From the NCBI RefSeq assembly GCF_000002515.2, contig NC_006040.1, forward strand, positions 992,001-1,056,000: DNA of 64,000 bases, read 5' to 3'. Below the pieces are notes generated by a model. The model was not told the DNA's origin. It ran no database searches and saw only the letters and a program-made list of their open reading frames with translations. Below, one piece after another: positions 1-8,987 of the stretch. This DNA comes from Kluyveromyces lactis. Lineage: Eukaryota; Ascomycota; Saccharomycetes; Saccharomycetales; Saccharomycetaceae. Numbering within the stretch: position 1 is the first letter of the stretch; the number at the start of each line of letters is the position of its first letter. The position numbers and the translations under genes are program-made.

Positions 1-865
1 CTGAATTAGTGGCTCTGATAGGGTTCGACACGAATTGTTCGAAACTACGTTGGGTGTGAGGTGGTGCGGTGGTTGTAGGGTAAGCTGTCATTGGCGCATA
101 TTGATGTCTCATCAGGGGACGCGGCACGATGGGTGACGAAGTTTGAAACATCGGAATTTGGCCCGCTAAGTTTCTGGTCAAAGACCGGCCTTTATAAATG
201 ACTCTTGGTTTCGACACTCTGCTGGTTCTTTGTGAGAATGTATGTGAACTTGGAATTGGATGTCTTGTTACCATCGGTGGAGCTGACCTTATATTGGGTA
301 ATGATCCATTAGGTGTATTTTGCTTTGATTTTAACGTAAGTGGTTTTGGTATGTTATTTCTTTTCAATGATTTGGATTGACTCTTGGAAGTGTTGATTGA
401 AGTCTCGGTACCAGGAGTGGTGGTACCATCTATCGAATTACTTGAGGATGATTTGTCAGTTTCCAGGTCTGAGGCTGTAATATTATTATTATTTTTGATG
501 CTGGTACCAGCTTTCTCAGCAAGTTTCGTGTTTTCATCATCTTGTTCTTGTTCTTGGTCTTCATCCTGTTCATGTTCTTTTTCGTGTTCTTTCTCGTCAT
601 CTTGCTCTTCGTCTTGCTCGTTTTCTTGCTCATGCTCGTGTTCATGCTCATCCTCATTTATCGTTACAGAATCCAAATTCATACGCCTGATCTGTCTCTT
701 CTGCTGCATCGCAATGTACTTCGATTTGTTAAACGTTTGCAACCGTTCGTCATCCAAATTAGCAGTCGCTATCCCTGGCGAGATACACTGCAATCCAAGC
801 TTCTGGTACTGCGAATCAGAAATTTCTATACTTGGTGGTGAGGGCATTTGATCTGTCATTGGCAT
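1..865 (-). CDS. DIG1: DIG1-like repressor of Ste12, 3' end outside window
   Basis: Open for 288 codons from ATG 865 to the window edge, so the C-terminus is missing. An in-frame TAA lies five codons upstream of the ATG, which fixes the start. In S. cerevisiae Dig1/Dig2 bind and inhibit the mating/filamentation factor Ste12 in the nucleus and are released by MAPK signalling. Seen here: a very acidic Glu/His/Gln run at about residues 70-112, then a conserved block at about 165-200 with KSLKRNNIPKPLTL and RSAPPMVTRHP, which resembles KSLKRGRVPAPLNL and KSAPAQVTQH in Dig1. The order DIG1 then divergent CAM1 matches YPL049C-YPL048W. The acidic repeat is low-complexity and creates long meaningless ORFs in other frames. 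Identity rests on the recalled block plus synteny. Confidence 0.8.
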   Translation of the reverse strand, partial: MPMTDQMPSPPSIEISDSQYQKLGLQCISPGIATANLDDERLQTFNKSKYIAMQQKRQIRRMNLDSVTINEDEHEHEHEQENEQDEEQDDEKEHEKEHEQDEDQEQEQDDENTKLAEKAGTSIKNNNNITASDLETDKSSSSNSIDGTTTPGTETSINTSKSQSKSLKRNNIPKPLTLKSKQNTPNGSLPNIRSAPPMVTRHPIPSSHTFSQRTSRVSKPRVIYKGRSLTRNLAGQIPMFQTSSPIVPRPLMRHQYAPMTAYPTTTAPPHTQRSFEQFVSNPIRATNS

Positions 866-1484
866 GTTTTCTACTACTTATTTCAGCGCTACTGTCCGGA
901 TAAAACACTGAGATGCACAGCTGTCTTATCACAGTACTCAAATCTATCCACCGCTAGTGTATCTCTCGTGTTAGTGTGTTTATATATACCACTAAAGTCA
1001 CAGAAGACACGAAATGTTTATTATTTATCAGACCCTCACTTAATCTTCAACGGCTATATGTACAGTCCAATTGAATACAAAACCTCTCAGAGATAGCAAT
1101 CCGTAAATATGCAACTTTGCTTTACCTGCCTTACCTACCGTGACTCTGAGAACACTGTTGCCATCCAGTGTTGCTGTCGTTCACGTTCTTTCAAAGCCTT
1201 TAACGGAAATGTTTCACATTTTCTATATAAAGGGACTAAAAAGGAAACTACATTGGGAAGACATTATGGAACGAATGCAAACGGATAAAGAAAGGAGAAA
1301 AGGAAAATTTGTGTGCTTAAAGTTCTACCACTACTGCTAGGAATCTCAAACTTGACAATTGTAGTTACAGTGCTGTGCTATCGAACCAAACTAGTTTCAT
1401 AAGCATCGATTGTGTTTACTTTTTTGAGGTTTTAAGGTAAAGATCCAATTAGTTAATTCTATCAACATTATAGAGAATTCGAAA
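866..1484. promoter_or_regulatory. DIG1-CAM1 divergent intergenic region
   Basis: 619 bp shared promoter. A TATATATA run at about 976-984 lies about 115 nt upstream of DIG1. A TATATAAA box near 1222-1229 could serve CAM1, though it is about 260 nt from its ATG. One TGTTTCA (reverse of the Ste12 element TGAAACA) occurs near 1210, which would fit DIG1 biology but a single copy is weak. No convincing gene is present; the short ORFs inside lack family features. Confidence 0.4.
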
Positions 1485-2144
1485 ATGTCACAAGGCACAT
1501 TGTTTGCGAATTTCCGTATTAGAACCTGGTTACCTCGCGCAATTGTGAAAAGCTTGAGTTTGGACGTTAAGATCTTGGAGCCAGAGAGCAACGTAGAGTA
1601 CTGGTCTAAGTTGTTCCCATTGAAGAAAGTTCCATGTTACGTTGGTTCTGATGGGTTTAAGTTAACGCAACAGCTTGCAATCTTAGTTTACTTGGTCAAC
1701 TTGAGCGATAACAATGCTGAGATCCAGCGTCTACTAGGTAAGGGCAACAAGGAAAAAGCTGAGGTGTTGCAATGGCTATCTCTTGCCAATACAGACTTGT
1801 GCCTAGCTTTTACTCGCGGTGCATTCCCGTTGAACGGCAGAAGCCCTTACAATAAGAAACAAGTGGATGACGCATATGCAGAATTGGACAGACTTGTCCA
1901 AAGGTACGAACAACGTTTGAACGACCACAAGTACCTCGTTGGTGACCGTGCGTCCCTTGCAGATTATTTGAGTGCTATTATTTTCACTAGGATCTTCGAG
2001 ACTTTGTACGGAAAGAAATGGCGTGAAGAACATGCAAAGTTGACGCAATGGTTCACTAATATCACTGAAGATCCATTCGTGTCTTTCTTATGGGAGGGTA
2101 TTACACTCTGCGACGAACCATTGCCAAACCCACCAACCAAATGA
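1485..2144 (+). CDS. CAM1: GST-domain-only eEF1B gamma homologue (CAM1 locus)
   Basis: 219 aa. The N-terminus MSQGTLFANFRIRTW closely resembles Cam1/Tef4 (gamma subunit of elongation factor eEF1B). A thioredoxin-like GST-N half (about residues 1-78, with FPLKKVPCYVG) is followed by an all-helical GST-C half (about 90-210, with YNKK, SLADYLSAIIFTR and WFTNITEDPF). Cam1 and Tef4 are just over 400 aa: after the GST domain they have a Lys/Ala linker and the C-terminal EF1G domain. Here the protein stops right after LPNPPTK where the linker would begin, and I see no EF1G remnant in the next 450 bp. The gene sits beside DIG1 exactly as YPL048W does, so it is the CAM1 orthologue by position but domain-truncated, like the GST-only S. 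cerevisiae paralogue YGR201C. The reading frame is clean, so a functional short protein is plausible. Confidence 0.85.
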   Translation: MSQGTLFANFRIRTWLPRAIVKSLSLDVKILEPESNVEYWSKLFPLKKVPCYVGSDGFKLTQQLAILVYLVNLSDNNAEIQRLLGKGNKEKAEVLQWLSLANTDLCLAFTRGAFPLNGRSPYNKKQVDDAYAELDRLVQRYEQRLNDHKYLVGDRASLADYLSAIIFTRIFETLYGKKWREEHAKLTQWFTNITEDPFVSFLWEGITLCDEPLPNPPTK

Positions 2145-2600
2145 TCGCATTGACAAATTTCAAGTTTATACATCTCTTTATATACATGTCTTCTCTATCA
2201 GTAACACTTTGTCTATGAGATAAGCTTCAAAGATCGTCAAGCGAGAAGTTACCTCGAACGAATTAGGTACTAGCCGGTCTATCCGGGAAAAGCAGTCCTA
2301 TAAGAGATAGAAATTCCGGGACTGTAACAGAATGTAAACATGAAGGGGTTTACGCTGTAATAGCAGTGTTCATTTTCCCACCATGTTGCATATTCGGGAT
2401 GATTACTCATATTATCGAGATTTCTTTCCATATAAAGAGAGATAAAGATGGAGCAACCACTAGTGGAGAAAAGGGAAAATACAAGATCAGCTTGGAAGAA
2501 GTCTACAAACGGTATTTGGGAACAGAAACCAACCGGCAAGGACTGTCTGACTGTCTGCCCTTTCTGCTTGAAACTTCCTGTCTGATTGAATACCACTGCA
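2145..2600. other. CAM1 3' flank / P450 upstream region, no gene seen
   Basis: 456 bp. I find no tRNA, no repeat and no remnant of the missing EF1G domain in any frame. A short open frame from about 2366 crosses into the P450 in a different phase and has no recognisable content. The segment presumably holds the CAM1 terminator and the P450 promoter. Confidence 0.4.
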
Positions 2601-4262
2601 ATGATCGTGACATTAATAGTCATCCTAATCGGCTTGTTGCATTACTTCGTCATATACCCATTGGTCTTCAGTCCATTGAGTTCACTACCTGGGCCGAAAC
2701 ATCTGAAGTTGAGCAGTTGGTTCATATTGAACAAGGCTCGTACGGAACAACGTAATGAATATTTACAAAGATTGCATGAGAAGTACGGGGATCTAGTACA
2801 GATAGGTCCGAACGAGGTAGCCTTCAATTCCTTCAAGTACGTGAAACAGATTTACATGGGAAATTTCCCTACAAGAGTTCGAAAACAATGGTGTGGGGTT
2901 CTATTCTCAGTTTGGTAACTTCAACACGAGGAACATTTTCAGTACCGGTGATACAAAGACCCATATCCAAAAGAAGAAGAACATTTCGAAAATATACTCC
3001 AAGAGTAATGTGATACAAAGCGGCGTTTATATCAGCGCCAAAGTTGATAAAGCATGGATTCAGATAGATAAGAATTGGGGAAACCGATGAACGTGTATTC
3101 TTTGTTTTTGGCTCTTGCCTTGGATGTCGTATCTGGGTTTGAATATGGGCCACAGTACAGTACGAATTTCATTACGGATCTGGATCATACCCGTGAGGGG
3201 AAAGCTCATCGGAACGAGTTATTCCTAGGGTTCCAAGAGAGTAGTAGCATGTGGTTTTATACAACACTGGCCCCAATGCTATGGGACACTGTAGCAAGAT
3301 GGTATGGGATTGGTGAGAAATCGGCCAAATCTCAACAATGGATATGGGATAAATTTCAGGAGGCATTAAAACCGTTACAGCAGGGAATCATAGGGTCATC
3401 TACCAATGATAACACGATAGTATCACCTGTGGGTAACGTACTATCCACGATGTATGATGAGAAAATCGGAAAGGGACCAATCTCTCAAACACAATTCAGA
3501 GAGATAGCAAGTGAAATCGCAGATCATGTGATAGCGGGCCACGAGACTACTGGTATCACCTTGACTTACATATGTTGGGAACTTTCAAGACCTTGTAACA
3601 GACACTGGCAAGATAAACTGTTTGAAGAGTGTAAAACAGTACCATCGGATTTACAACGTTTAGACCAAATGCCGATTCTTCACAGTATTGTCCAAGAGGC
3701 ATGTAGACTCCATTCGGCGATCCCGGGCAGCGAGCCCAGATACGTCCCACAAGAGGGGCCCAAATTCGAAGCTACACTAAGGGATAAACACGGAACCCGT
3801 GTAGAAATTCCACCGGGGACCATAGTATCATGCCAACCATGGTCGTTACACCTACTAGAAACACCATTCGGTGCCAATCCAAGACAATTCAATCCGGCAA
3901 GATGGTTAAGGGACGAAACAACAGGGGAAACCGAACAAGAGTACGAGAAAAGGTTAACGAAAATGAACAATTCCATGTTCACTTTCGGACAAGGAAACAG
4001 AATGTGTCTTGGCATGAACCTTGCATTGATGGAGATGAAATACTGCATAGCACAGCTGTATTCAAGGTACACCACTGATATTTCTCCCGAATGGTGCAAC
4101 AAGGTGTACCAGCAACAGACAGATTCGTTGATGGGGACAAGTGGACGTGGCAGAGCCACGTCCATCAAAGGAACGGACGTCGACATGATGAGAATGGCAG
4201 ACACCTACACTACAAGACCCTTAATGAACGAATGCTGGCTTGAATTTTCATCACGTGACTAA
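2601..4262 (+). pseudogene. Cytochrome P450, two compensating frameshifts
   Basis: A near complete microsomal-type P450 monooxygenase. From ATG 2601 the protein has a hydrophobic membrane anchor (MIVTLIVILIGLLHYFVIY), then the hinge LPGPKH. Later come the I-helix oxygen-binding AGHETT, the K-helix E-x-x-R (EACR), the meander FNPARW, and the haem-cysteine loop FGQGNRMCLG. The reading phase changes near 2870-2878 and changes back at the GGGGAAA run near 3077-3083. The 200 bp between the shifts still read as P450 sequence (FYSQFGNFN, NIFST), so the damage is recent or is sequencing error. There is no GT...TACTAAC...AG pattern to explain it by splicing. The haem loop differs from what I recall of Erg11, Erg5 and Dit2, so this is probably a fourth, accessory family of unknown substrate. 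It interrupts otherwise conserved gene order between CAM1 and CTA1, suggesting gain here or loss in relatives. Confidence 0.8.
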
Positions 4263-4784
4263 TATGCACGACCCATATCGGCTGCAATTTCCTAATACGG
4301 AGAAATACCCCGCGCTTATCACCAGAAATCCTCCTCACTATAAAAGCCGAAACTGCATCGGAAACCTTCACAGAAAACACCGTACTACCGCCACCTTAAA
4401 ACCTTAAGCGGTCGCTTTTGCCCTTTACAGAAGCCTCAAGCCGTTATTTCCGGGTTATCTCAGCATTCGTTCATCCCTTATCCTCAATTCCTCTTGCTGA
4501 GTCAGGCTCAAATAGCGGCCATTTCCTTTTGATATTGGAGATTACACAGATGGTAATTTAGATGATCCATTGTATGGATTGGAGATCATTTGGCAAAAAC
4601 TCGTTTATTTATAATGGAACAGAGTATATTAGGGCTATATATATAACATCATGACTGATTCTGTAACCGTTTCTTCATTCATAGTGTCGACATACTTTTA
4701 CCGATACGGTTGATTATATTTACAGTAGTATAAAACCATTACTGAACATAGCATTCAACACATAAGCAAAATTTTTTTCTAACC
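4263..4784 (+). promoter_or_regulatory. CTA1 promoter region
   Basis: 522 bp. A TATATATATAA run at about 4636-4646 lies about 140 nt upstream of the CTA1 ATG and is the best TATA candidate; TATAAAA also occurs at about 4339 and 4729. I could not find a clean oleate-response element or other recognisable operator. Confidence 0.4.
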
Positions 4785-6320
4785 ATGGGCCATCCTACTA
4801 ATACTGCGGATGTTAGGAAAGACCGTGTGGTCACAAACTCTCAAGGTGCTCCAATTAATGAACCATTTGCTACGCAACGTGTAGGACAGCATGGTCCTTT
4901 GTTGTTGCAGGATTTTAACCTTCTTGATTCGTTAGCTCATTTCAACAGAGAACGGATTCCAGAACGTAACCCTCATGCTCATGGATCAGGTGCGTTTGGG
5001 TACTTAGAAATTACAGATGATATCACGGACGTGTGCGGTTCAGCGATGTTCGATACCGTGGGGAAGAGAACGCGATGCCTTGTTAGATTTAGTACTGTTG
5101 GTGGTGAGAAGGGTTCTGCCGATACGGCACGTGACCCAAGAGGGTTCGCTATCAAGTTCTATAGTGAAGAAGGGAATGTCGACTGGGTCAACAACAACAC
5201 GCCAGTCTTCTTCATCAGAGATCCTTCTAAGTTCCCACATTTCATTCATACTCAAAAGAGAAACCCAGAAACCAATATGAAGGATGCTGACATGTTTTGG
5301 GACTTTTTGACGACAGAGGAGAATCAAGTCGCAATTCATCAAGTGATGATCTTGTTCTCCGATCGTGGTACTCCAGCTTCTTATCGTAACATGAACAGTT
5401 ACTCGGGTCATACTTACAAATGGTCTAACAAGCAAGGTGAATGGCGCTACGTGCAAGTGCATTTGAAGACAGATCAAGGTATTAAGAACTTGAACAACGA
5501 GGAGGCGACTAAGTTGGCTGGTGAAAACCCTGACTACTGTCAAAAGGATTTGTTTGAAAACATCGCCAAGGGTAATTACCCATCTTGGACCCTTTACATT
5601 CAAACTATGACCGAAGAAGAGGCAGAAAAATTGCCATTCTCTGTATTCGATCTAACAAAAGTTTGGCCTCATAAGCAGTTCCCATTGCGTCGTGTAGGTA
5701 AGATGGTTTTGAATGAAAATCCAGAAAATTACTTCGCTCAAGTGGAACAGGCTGCATTCTCCCCATCGCACACCGTCCCATACCAAGAAGCTTCTGCTGA
5801 CCCTGTCTTACAAGCACGTTTGTTCTCTTATCCAGATGCCCATCGTTACAGATTAGGCCCTAACTATTCTCAAATCCCTGTTAATTGTCCATATGCATCG
5901 AAGGTTTTCAACCCAGCTATCAGAGATGGCCCAATGAACGTTAACGGCAATTTGGGCAAAGAGCCAAACTATTTGTCTACTTCTAAGAAGTACCAATTCA
6001 TTCAACAATCAAAGCCAATTCAACAACATCAAGAAGTATGGTCTGGGCCTGCAATGCCTGTACATTGGGCAACCTCACCAGGAGACATCGATTTCGTTCA
6101 AGCCAGAGACTTGTATAACAAAGTGTTGAGCAAACAGCCAGGTCAACAAAAGGCATTGGCCCACAATGTCGCAGTACACGTAGCAAGTGCATGCCCTGAA
6201 ATCCAAGACCGTGTATTTGCCATGTTTGCAAGAGTCGACCGTGGTCTATCTGAAAACATCAAAAAGGAAGCTCTGAGCTTATCCCCAAGAAAGGCTGCTG
6301 CATTGAATGCAAAGTTATAG
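4785..6320 (+). CDS. CTA1: Catalase, probably peroxisomal
   Basis: 511 aa haem catalase, converting hydrogen peroxide to water and oxygen. Seen: the distal-His segment RERIPERNPHAHGSGAFGY (His64 of the NPHAHG motif), the substrate-channel segment with NNNTPVFFIRDPSKFP, and the proximal haem-ligand motif RLFSYPDAHRYRLG containing the axial Tyr. The length fits monofunctional small-subunit catalases. The C-terminus ends in -AKL, a PTS1-like tripeptide, in agreement with peroxisomal Cta1 rather than cytosolic Ctt1. The start has a favourable AACCATGG context. By synteny it is YDR256C, two genes from RMD5 (YDR255C), with SGF11 from the other ancestral block between them. Confidence 0.95.
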   Translation: MGHPTNTADVRKDRVVTNSQGAPINEPFATQRVGQHGPLLLQDFNLLDSLAHFNRERIPERNPHAHGSGAFGYLEITDDITDVCGSAMFDTVGKRTRCLVRFSTVGGEKGSADTARDPRGFAIKFYSEEGNVDWVNNNTPVFFIRDPSKFPHFIHTQKRNPETNMKDADMFWDFLTTEENQVAIHQVMILFSDRGTPASYRNMNSYSGHTYKWSNKQGEWRYVQVHLKTDQGIKNLNNEEATKLAGENPDYCQKDLFENIAKGNYPSWTLYIQTMTEEEAEKLPFSVFDLTKVWPHKQFPLRRVGKMVLNENPENYFAQVEQAAFSPSHTVPYQEASADPVLQARLFSYPDAHRYRLGPNYSQIPVNCPYASKVFNPAIRDGPMNVNGNLGKEPNYLSTSKKYQFIQQSKPIQQHQEVWSGPAMPVHWATSPGDIDFVQARDLYNKVLSKQPGQQKALAHNVAVHVASACPEIQDRVFAMFARVDRGLSENIKKEALSLSPRKAAALNAKL

Positions 6321-6669
6321 AGAGAATTAGCTGTGCTTTCTTTCTCTCTCTCTATCTCTTTCCGCTTTGTATGTACGTTTTATTTATCCCCATATTTATT
6401 ACAAGTATACTATTAATATCTGTCCGTAATGAGATGCATGGTATCAGGCATTGTAGCCGCTAACATGTCGACTGTTGTCTCTTGTATTCTGCTTGTATTC
6501 CCTGTGCTTATCGTCAATTTTCTGCAATATCCAATTTTAATAGAAAAGCAAGGTCAAATTAGCTTACTTTGATATTGAAACAATCAATTCTGTTCTACGA
6601 TCAGACATAAGACAACAGTACTGACTTGACTTATTCAGTATTTGCAACTATCAAGAGGTGGCTGTAACC
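6321..6669. other. CTA1-SGF11 intergenic region
   Basis: 349 bp. A pyrimidine-rich TCTCTCTCTCTATCTC stretch follows the CTA1 stop, and AT-rich sequence precedes SGF11. No further gene or RNA was recognised. Confidence 0.35.
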
Positions 6670-6963
6670 ATGACTGCTTCTTTGACCACAGATTCGGTTG
6701 CCGATTCCATATATCAGAACATTCTTACTTCTATCATCCAAGATATCATCTCGCGTCAAACAGTGAAGAGAAAGCTTCTGAAACTGCAATTCCCGGATGC
6801 TAAACCGTATTACGCTGACCCGTCAGGAACATTGGATATACACGGTAAGGCAAAGCAAGCAGACTCCGCCGTTTACATCGAATGTAATGTCTGTGGACGG
6901 GAAGTTAGTGGGAACAGGTTCGCTGCTCATCTCGTTAGATGCTTATCACGTGGTAGAAGGTGA
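6670..6963 (+). CDS. SGF11: SAGA deubiquitinase-module subunit Sgf11
   Basis: 97 aa from ATG 6670; the four in-frame codons before it start with GTG and are not used as the start. Sgf11 links the Ubp8 deubiquitinase to SAGA and contacts the nucleosome acidic patch so that histone H2B is deubiquitinated. Seen: an N-terminal amphipathic helix (SIYQNILTSIIQDIISRQTVKRKL) and a C-terminal C2HC zinc finger using Cys72, Cys75, His87 and Cys91 (ECNVCGREVSGNRFAAHLVRC), followed by a basic tail (LSRGRR). The length matches the 99-aa S. cerevisiae protein. It corresponds to YPL047W. Confidence 0.93.
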   Translation: MTASLTTDSVADSIYQNILTSIIQDIISRQTVKRKLLKLQFPDAKPYYADPSGTLDIHGKAKQADSAVYIECNVCGREVSGNRFAAHLVRCLSRGRR

Positions 6964-7197
6964 GATTTCATTACCCAGCCTTAGTGCAGCCTTAAATCTT
7001 CCCCCAAACCCATAATGTGTGTCATTTCAAATCAAGTTGTCCAGCATCGTACCCTGTACCCTTAAACCTGTGATAACGATCTTTAACCCATCATTATAAC
7101 GGTGTAAAGAGTTGTCAGGTGTTACTCTACAGAAGAGCGGAAAGTTAGAGACACTAGAACTAGCAAGTACCCTTCAGAGAATTAAACTGAGTTACTT

Positions 7198-8388
7198 ATG
7201 TCGACTTTGCTAGAGACTTTAGATCAACAATGGGTCAATTCCAGATTATACGTTGATAAAGACGAGCGCAGGACCCAGCTTGGGAAATGTGTTGAAGAAG
7301 TGCACGACTTTAAGATCCAGTTGAAGAAATTGAAAGCGCATTTGCTGAAGCATGGATCAAGTCCACAGAAACGTCTTGTTATTAGGGAGAAACTAGCGAA
7401 ATCTCATAAGAACTGGGATTCTTCCATGAAGAAATCCTTAAACTCTTCTATCAGCACTTACCGGAAGTTTTCAAAGGCGTGCGTCAAGCCCTTGAATGAG
7501 TTTCAATTGGATTCTGTTTATGTGAACAAGATAAACCCTCAGAAATTGTACTATTTGGATACGGCGATCTTTTCTCACATCGCAAGGTATTATACTAATA
7601 TGGCTGTAGGAACCACGTCAGATGAAATGCTGAAGTATTTGCACTCTACGTATAGGATCCCCAGATCTATTGCAATGGATTATATAGAAATGGCCAACAT
7701 TGTTAAAGAAATGAGATCAGGCAACTTGAATACCTGTATCCGATGGTGTCAGGATAATAACCTGGAAGTACTTCATTTCCAATTACATTACCTAAACGCG
7801 ATGTCATTGTTGTCTGAAAATAAACCTATGGAGTGCTACTTGTATATACAGACGAACTTGGCGTCGACAGTGAGTAAAAGTTCTCAACTACGGATGGCTA
7901 GACCTGTGTCCGCATTGTTGGCTAAAATTGTCATTGGAGATACAATACCAGCCTCAAAAGTAGATGCATACTTGGAGACGTGCGTGGAGTGTTTCACGAA
8001 ACAGTATTGTCTACAGAACAAACTTCCTTTACATTCAGCGTTATTCCTTGTCGTGCTAAGTGGGGTTATCGGTTTCCAAGTGTTCACTAAATATGAAGCC
8101 ATTAGGAAAGTATCTCATGTGGACTGGTCCACTGCTGATGAATTACCGTTTCACGTCAAGCTGCCACCCTTCTTGTCGAACTATCACCCTATATTCATAT
8201 GTCCGGTATTGAAAGAAGAGACTACGAAGGAAAACCCACCTTATTCTTTGCCCTGTCATCACGTTCTTTCCAAGAAAAGTCTGGATAAATTAAGCAAGAA
8301 CGGGACTTGTAATTTCAAATGTCCTTATTGTCCAGTGATGTCGACTAAGGTGAAAACAAAGAGAGTGAGCTTTATGAAATTGCCATGA
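7198..8388 (+). CDS. RMD5: GID E3 ligase subunit Rmd5/Gid2
   Basis: 396 aa. Rmd5 is the RING-type subunit of the GID/CTLH ubiquitin ligase that degrades gluconeogenic enzymes when glucose returns. Seen: a helical LisH/CTLH/CRA body in the middle (about residues 110-300) and a degenerate C-terminal RING between about 335 and 378 with FICPVLKEETTKENPPYSLPCHH and FKCPYCPV. This matches Rmd5, whose RING lacks some zinc ligands. The length is slightly below the 421-aa S. cerevisiae protein. Position as YDR255C next to CTA1 supports the call and excludes the paralogous subunit Fyv10. Confidence 0.93.
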   Translation: MSTLLETLDQQWVNSRLYVDKDERRTQLGKCVEEVHDFKIQLKKLKAHLLKHGSSPQKRLVIREKLAKSHKNWDSSMKKSLNSSISTYRKFSKACVKPLNEFQLDSVYVNKINPQKLYYLDTAIFSHIARYYTNMAVGTTSDEMLKYLHSTYRIPRSIAMDYIEMANIVKEMRSGNLNTCIRWCQDNNLEVLHFQLHYLNAMSLLSENKPMECYLYIQTNLASTVSKSSQLRMARPVSALLAKIVIGDTIPASKVDAYLETCVECFTKQYCLQNKLPLHSALFLVVLSGVIGFQVFTKYEAIRKVSHVDWSTADELPFHVKLPPFLSNYHPIFICPVLKEETTKENPPYSLPCHHVLSKKSLDKLSKNGTCNFKCPYCPVMSTKVKTKRVSFMKLP

Positions 8389-8441
8389 CTATTATCACAT
8401 TTCAACCCTGTGTTTTGTTCTATCTAGCCTTTAGTATCGCA

Positions 8442-8732
8442 TCATATACCCAAATAATCAGCAGCTAATAATAAATCTAACGAAATATCAGGAGAAACGT
8501 TGAACTCAGGAACTTCAACGTCGTCATCAGCATCCTTGTACTTATACGAGTATTCCATGTATTCAATAACCTTATCTAGTATTCTAGTGTCGAACTCTTC
8601 AAGCTTTATAGTGCCTTGCGATTCAATAAACGATGATTCCAACATTCTTTTCAATGTAGGAGATTGCATAGCAACATCTCTATTCACAGTACGACTATCA
8701 CCTGTACTACTGACCAACGATATTTCTTCCAT
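8442..8732 (-). CDS. ELC1: Elongin C homologue
   Basis: 96 aa with a BTB/Skp1-like fold. Elc1 pairs with the elongin A homologue Ela1 and Cul3 in the ligase that removes stalled RNA polymerase II. Seen: SPTLKRMLESSFIESQGTIKL in the N-terminal BTB half and the family C-terminal signature ISLDLLLAADYLGI. It sits on the opposite strand from RMD5 and VPS16, as YPL046C does beside YPL045W. The ATG at 8732 gives the family length of about 99 aa. Confidence 0.93.
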   Translation of the reverse strand: MEEISLVSSTGDSRTVNRDVAMQSPTLKRMLESSFIESQGTIKLEEFDTRILDKVIEYMEYSYKYKDADDDVEVPEFNVSPDISLDLLLAADYLGI

Positions 8733-8987
8733 TTATTCTGCCAGAGTAGCTTAAGAGTTTCGACTTACTCCTTTATTCTGCAACGTTTTCATTTCGAAGT
8801 GAGTTCTGCCAAAGAGGTTTGCATTATAATATTGATATTAATACTATTTATTAAATGTAACCTTTAAATAAAATGATGTTAAAGTAGCAAATATTGCAGT
8901 GTAGAAGGAAAAGGCTACTGCTGAGTACCGTTGAGTTGATTAGAAAGTTGCCAAGTGGAGCTAACAGCTCGTGAATAGATAGGAAGC

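Noticed and set aside
384-851. Plus-strand Ser/Cys- and Leu/Phe-rich open frames (384-851 and 542-841) and a minus-strand Lys/Met-rich frame (430-657)
   Set aside because: All are other-frame shadows of the acidic Glu/His/Gln repeat of DIG1; composition follows from the repeat.
2366-2755. 129-codon plus-strand frame before and inside the P450
   Set aside because: No family content, out of phase with the P450 anchor and haem domain.
2870-3085. Explaining the P450 phase changes by an intron
   Set aside because: No GTATGY donor, TACTAAC branch box or suitable acceptor, and the segment between the shifts reads as P450 protein.
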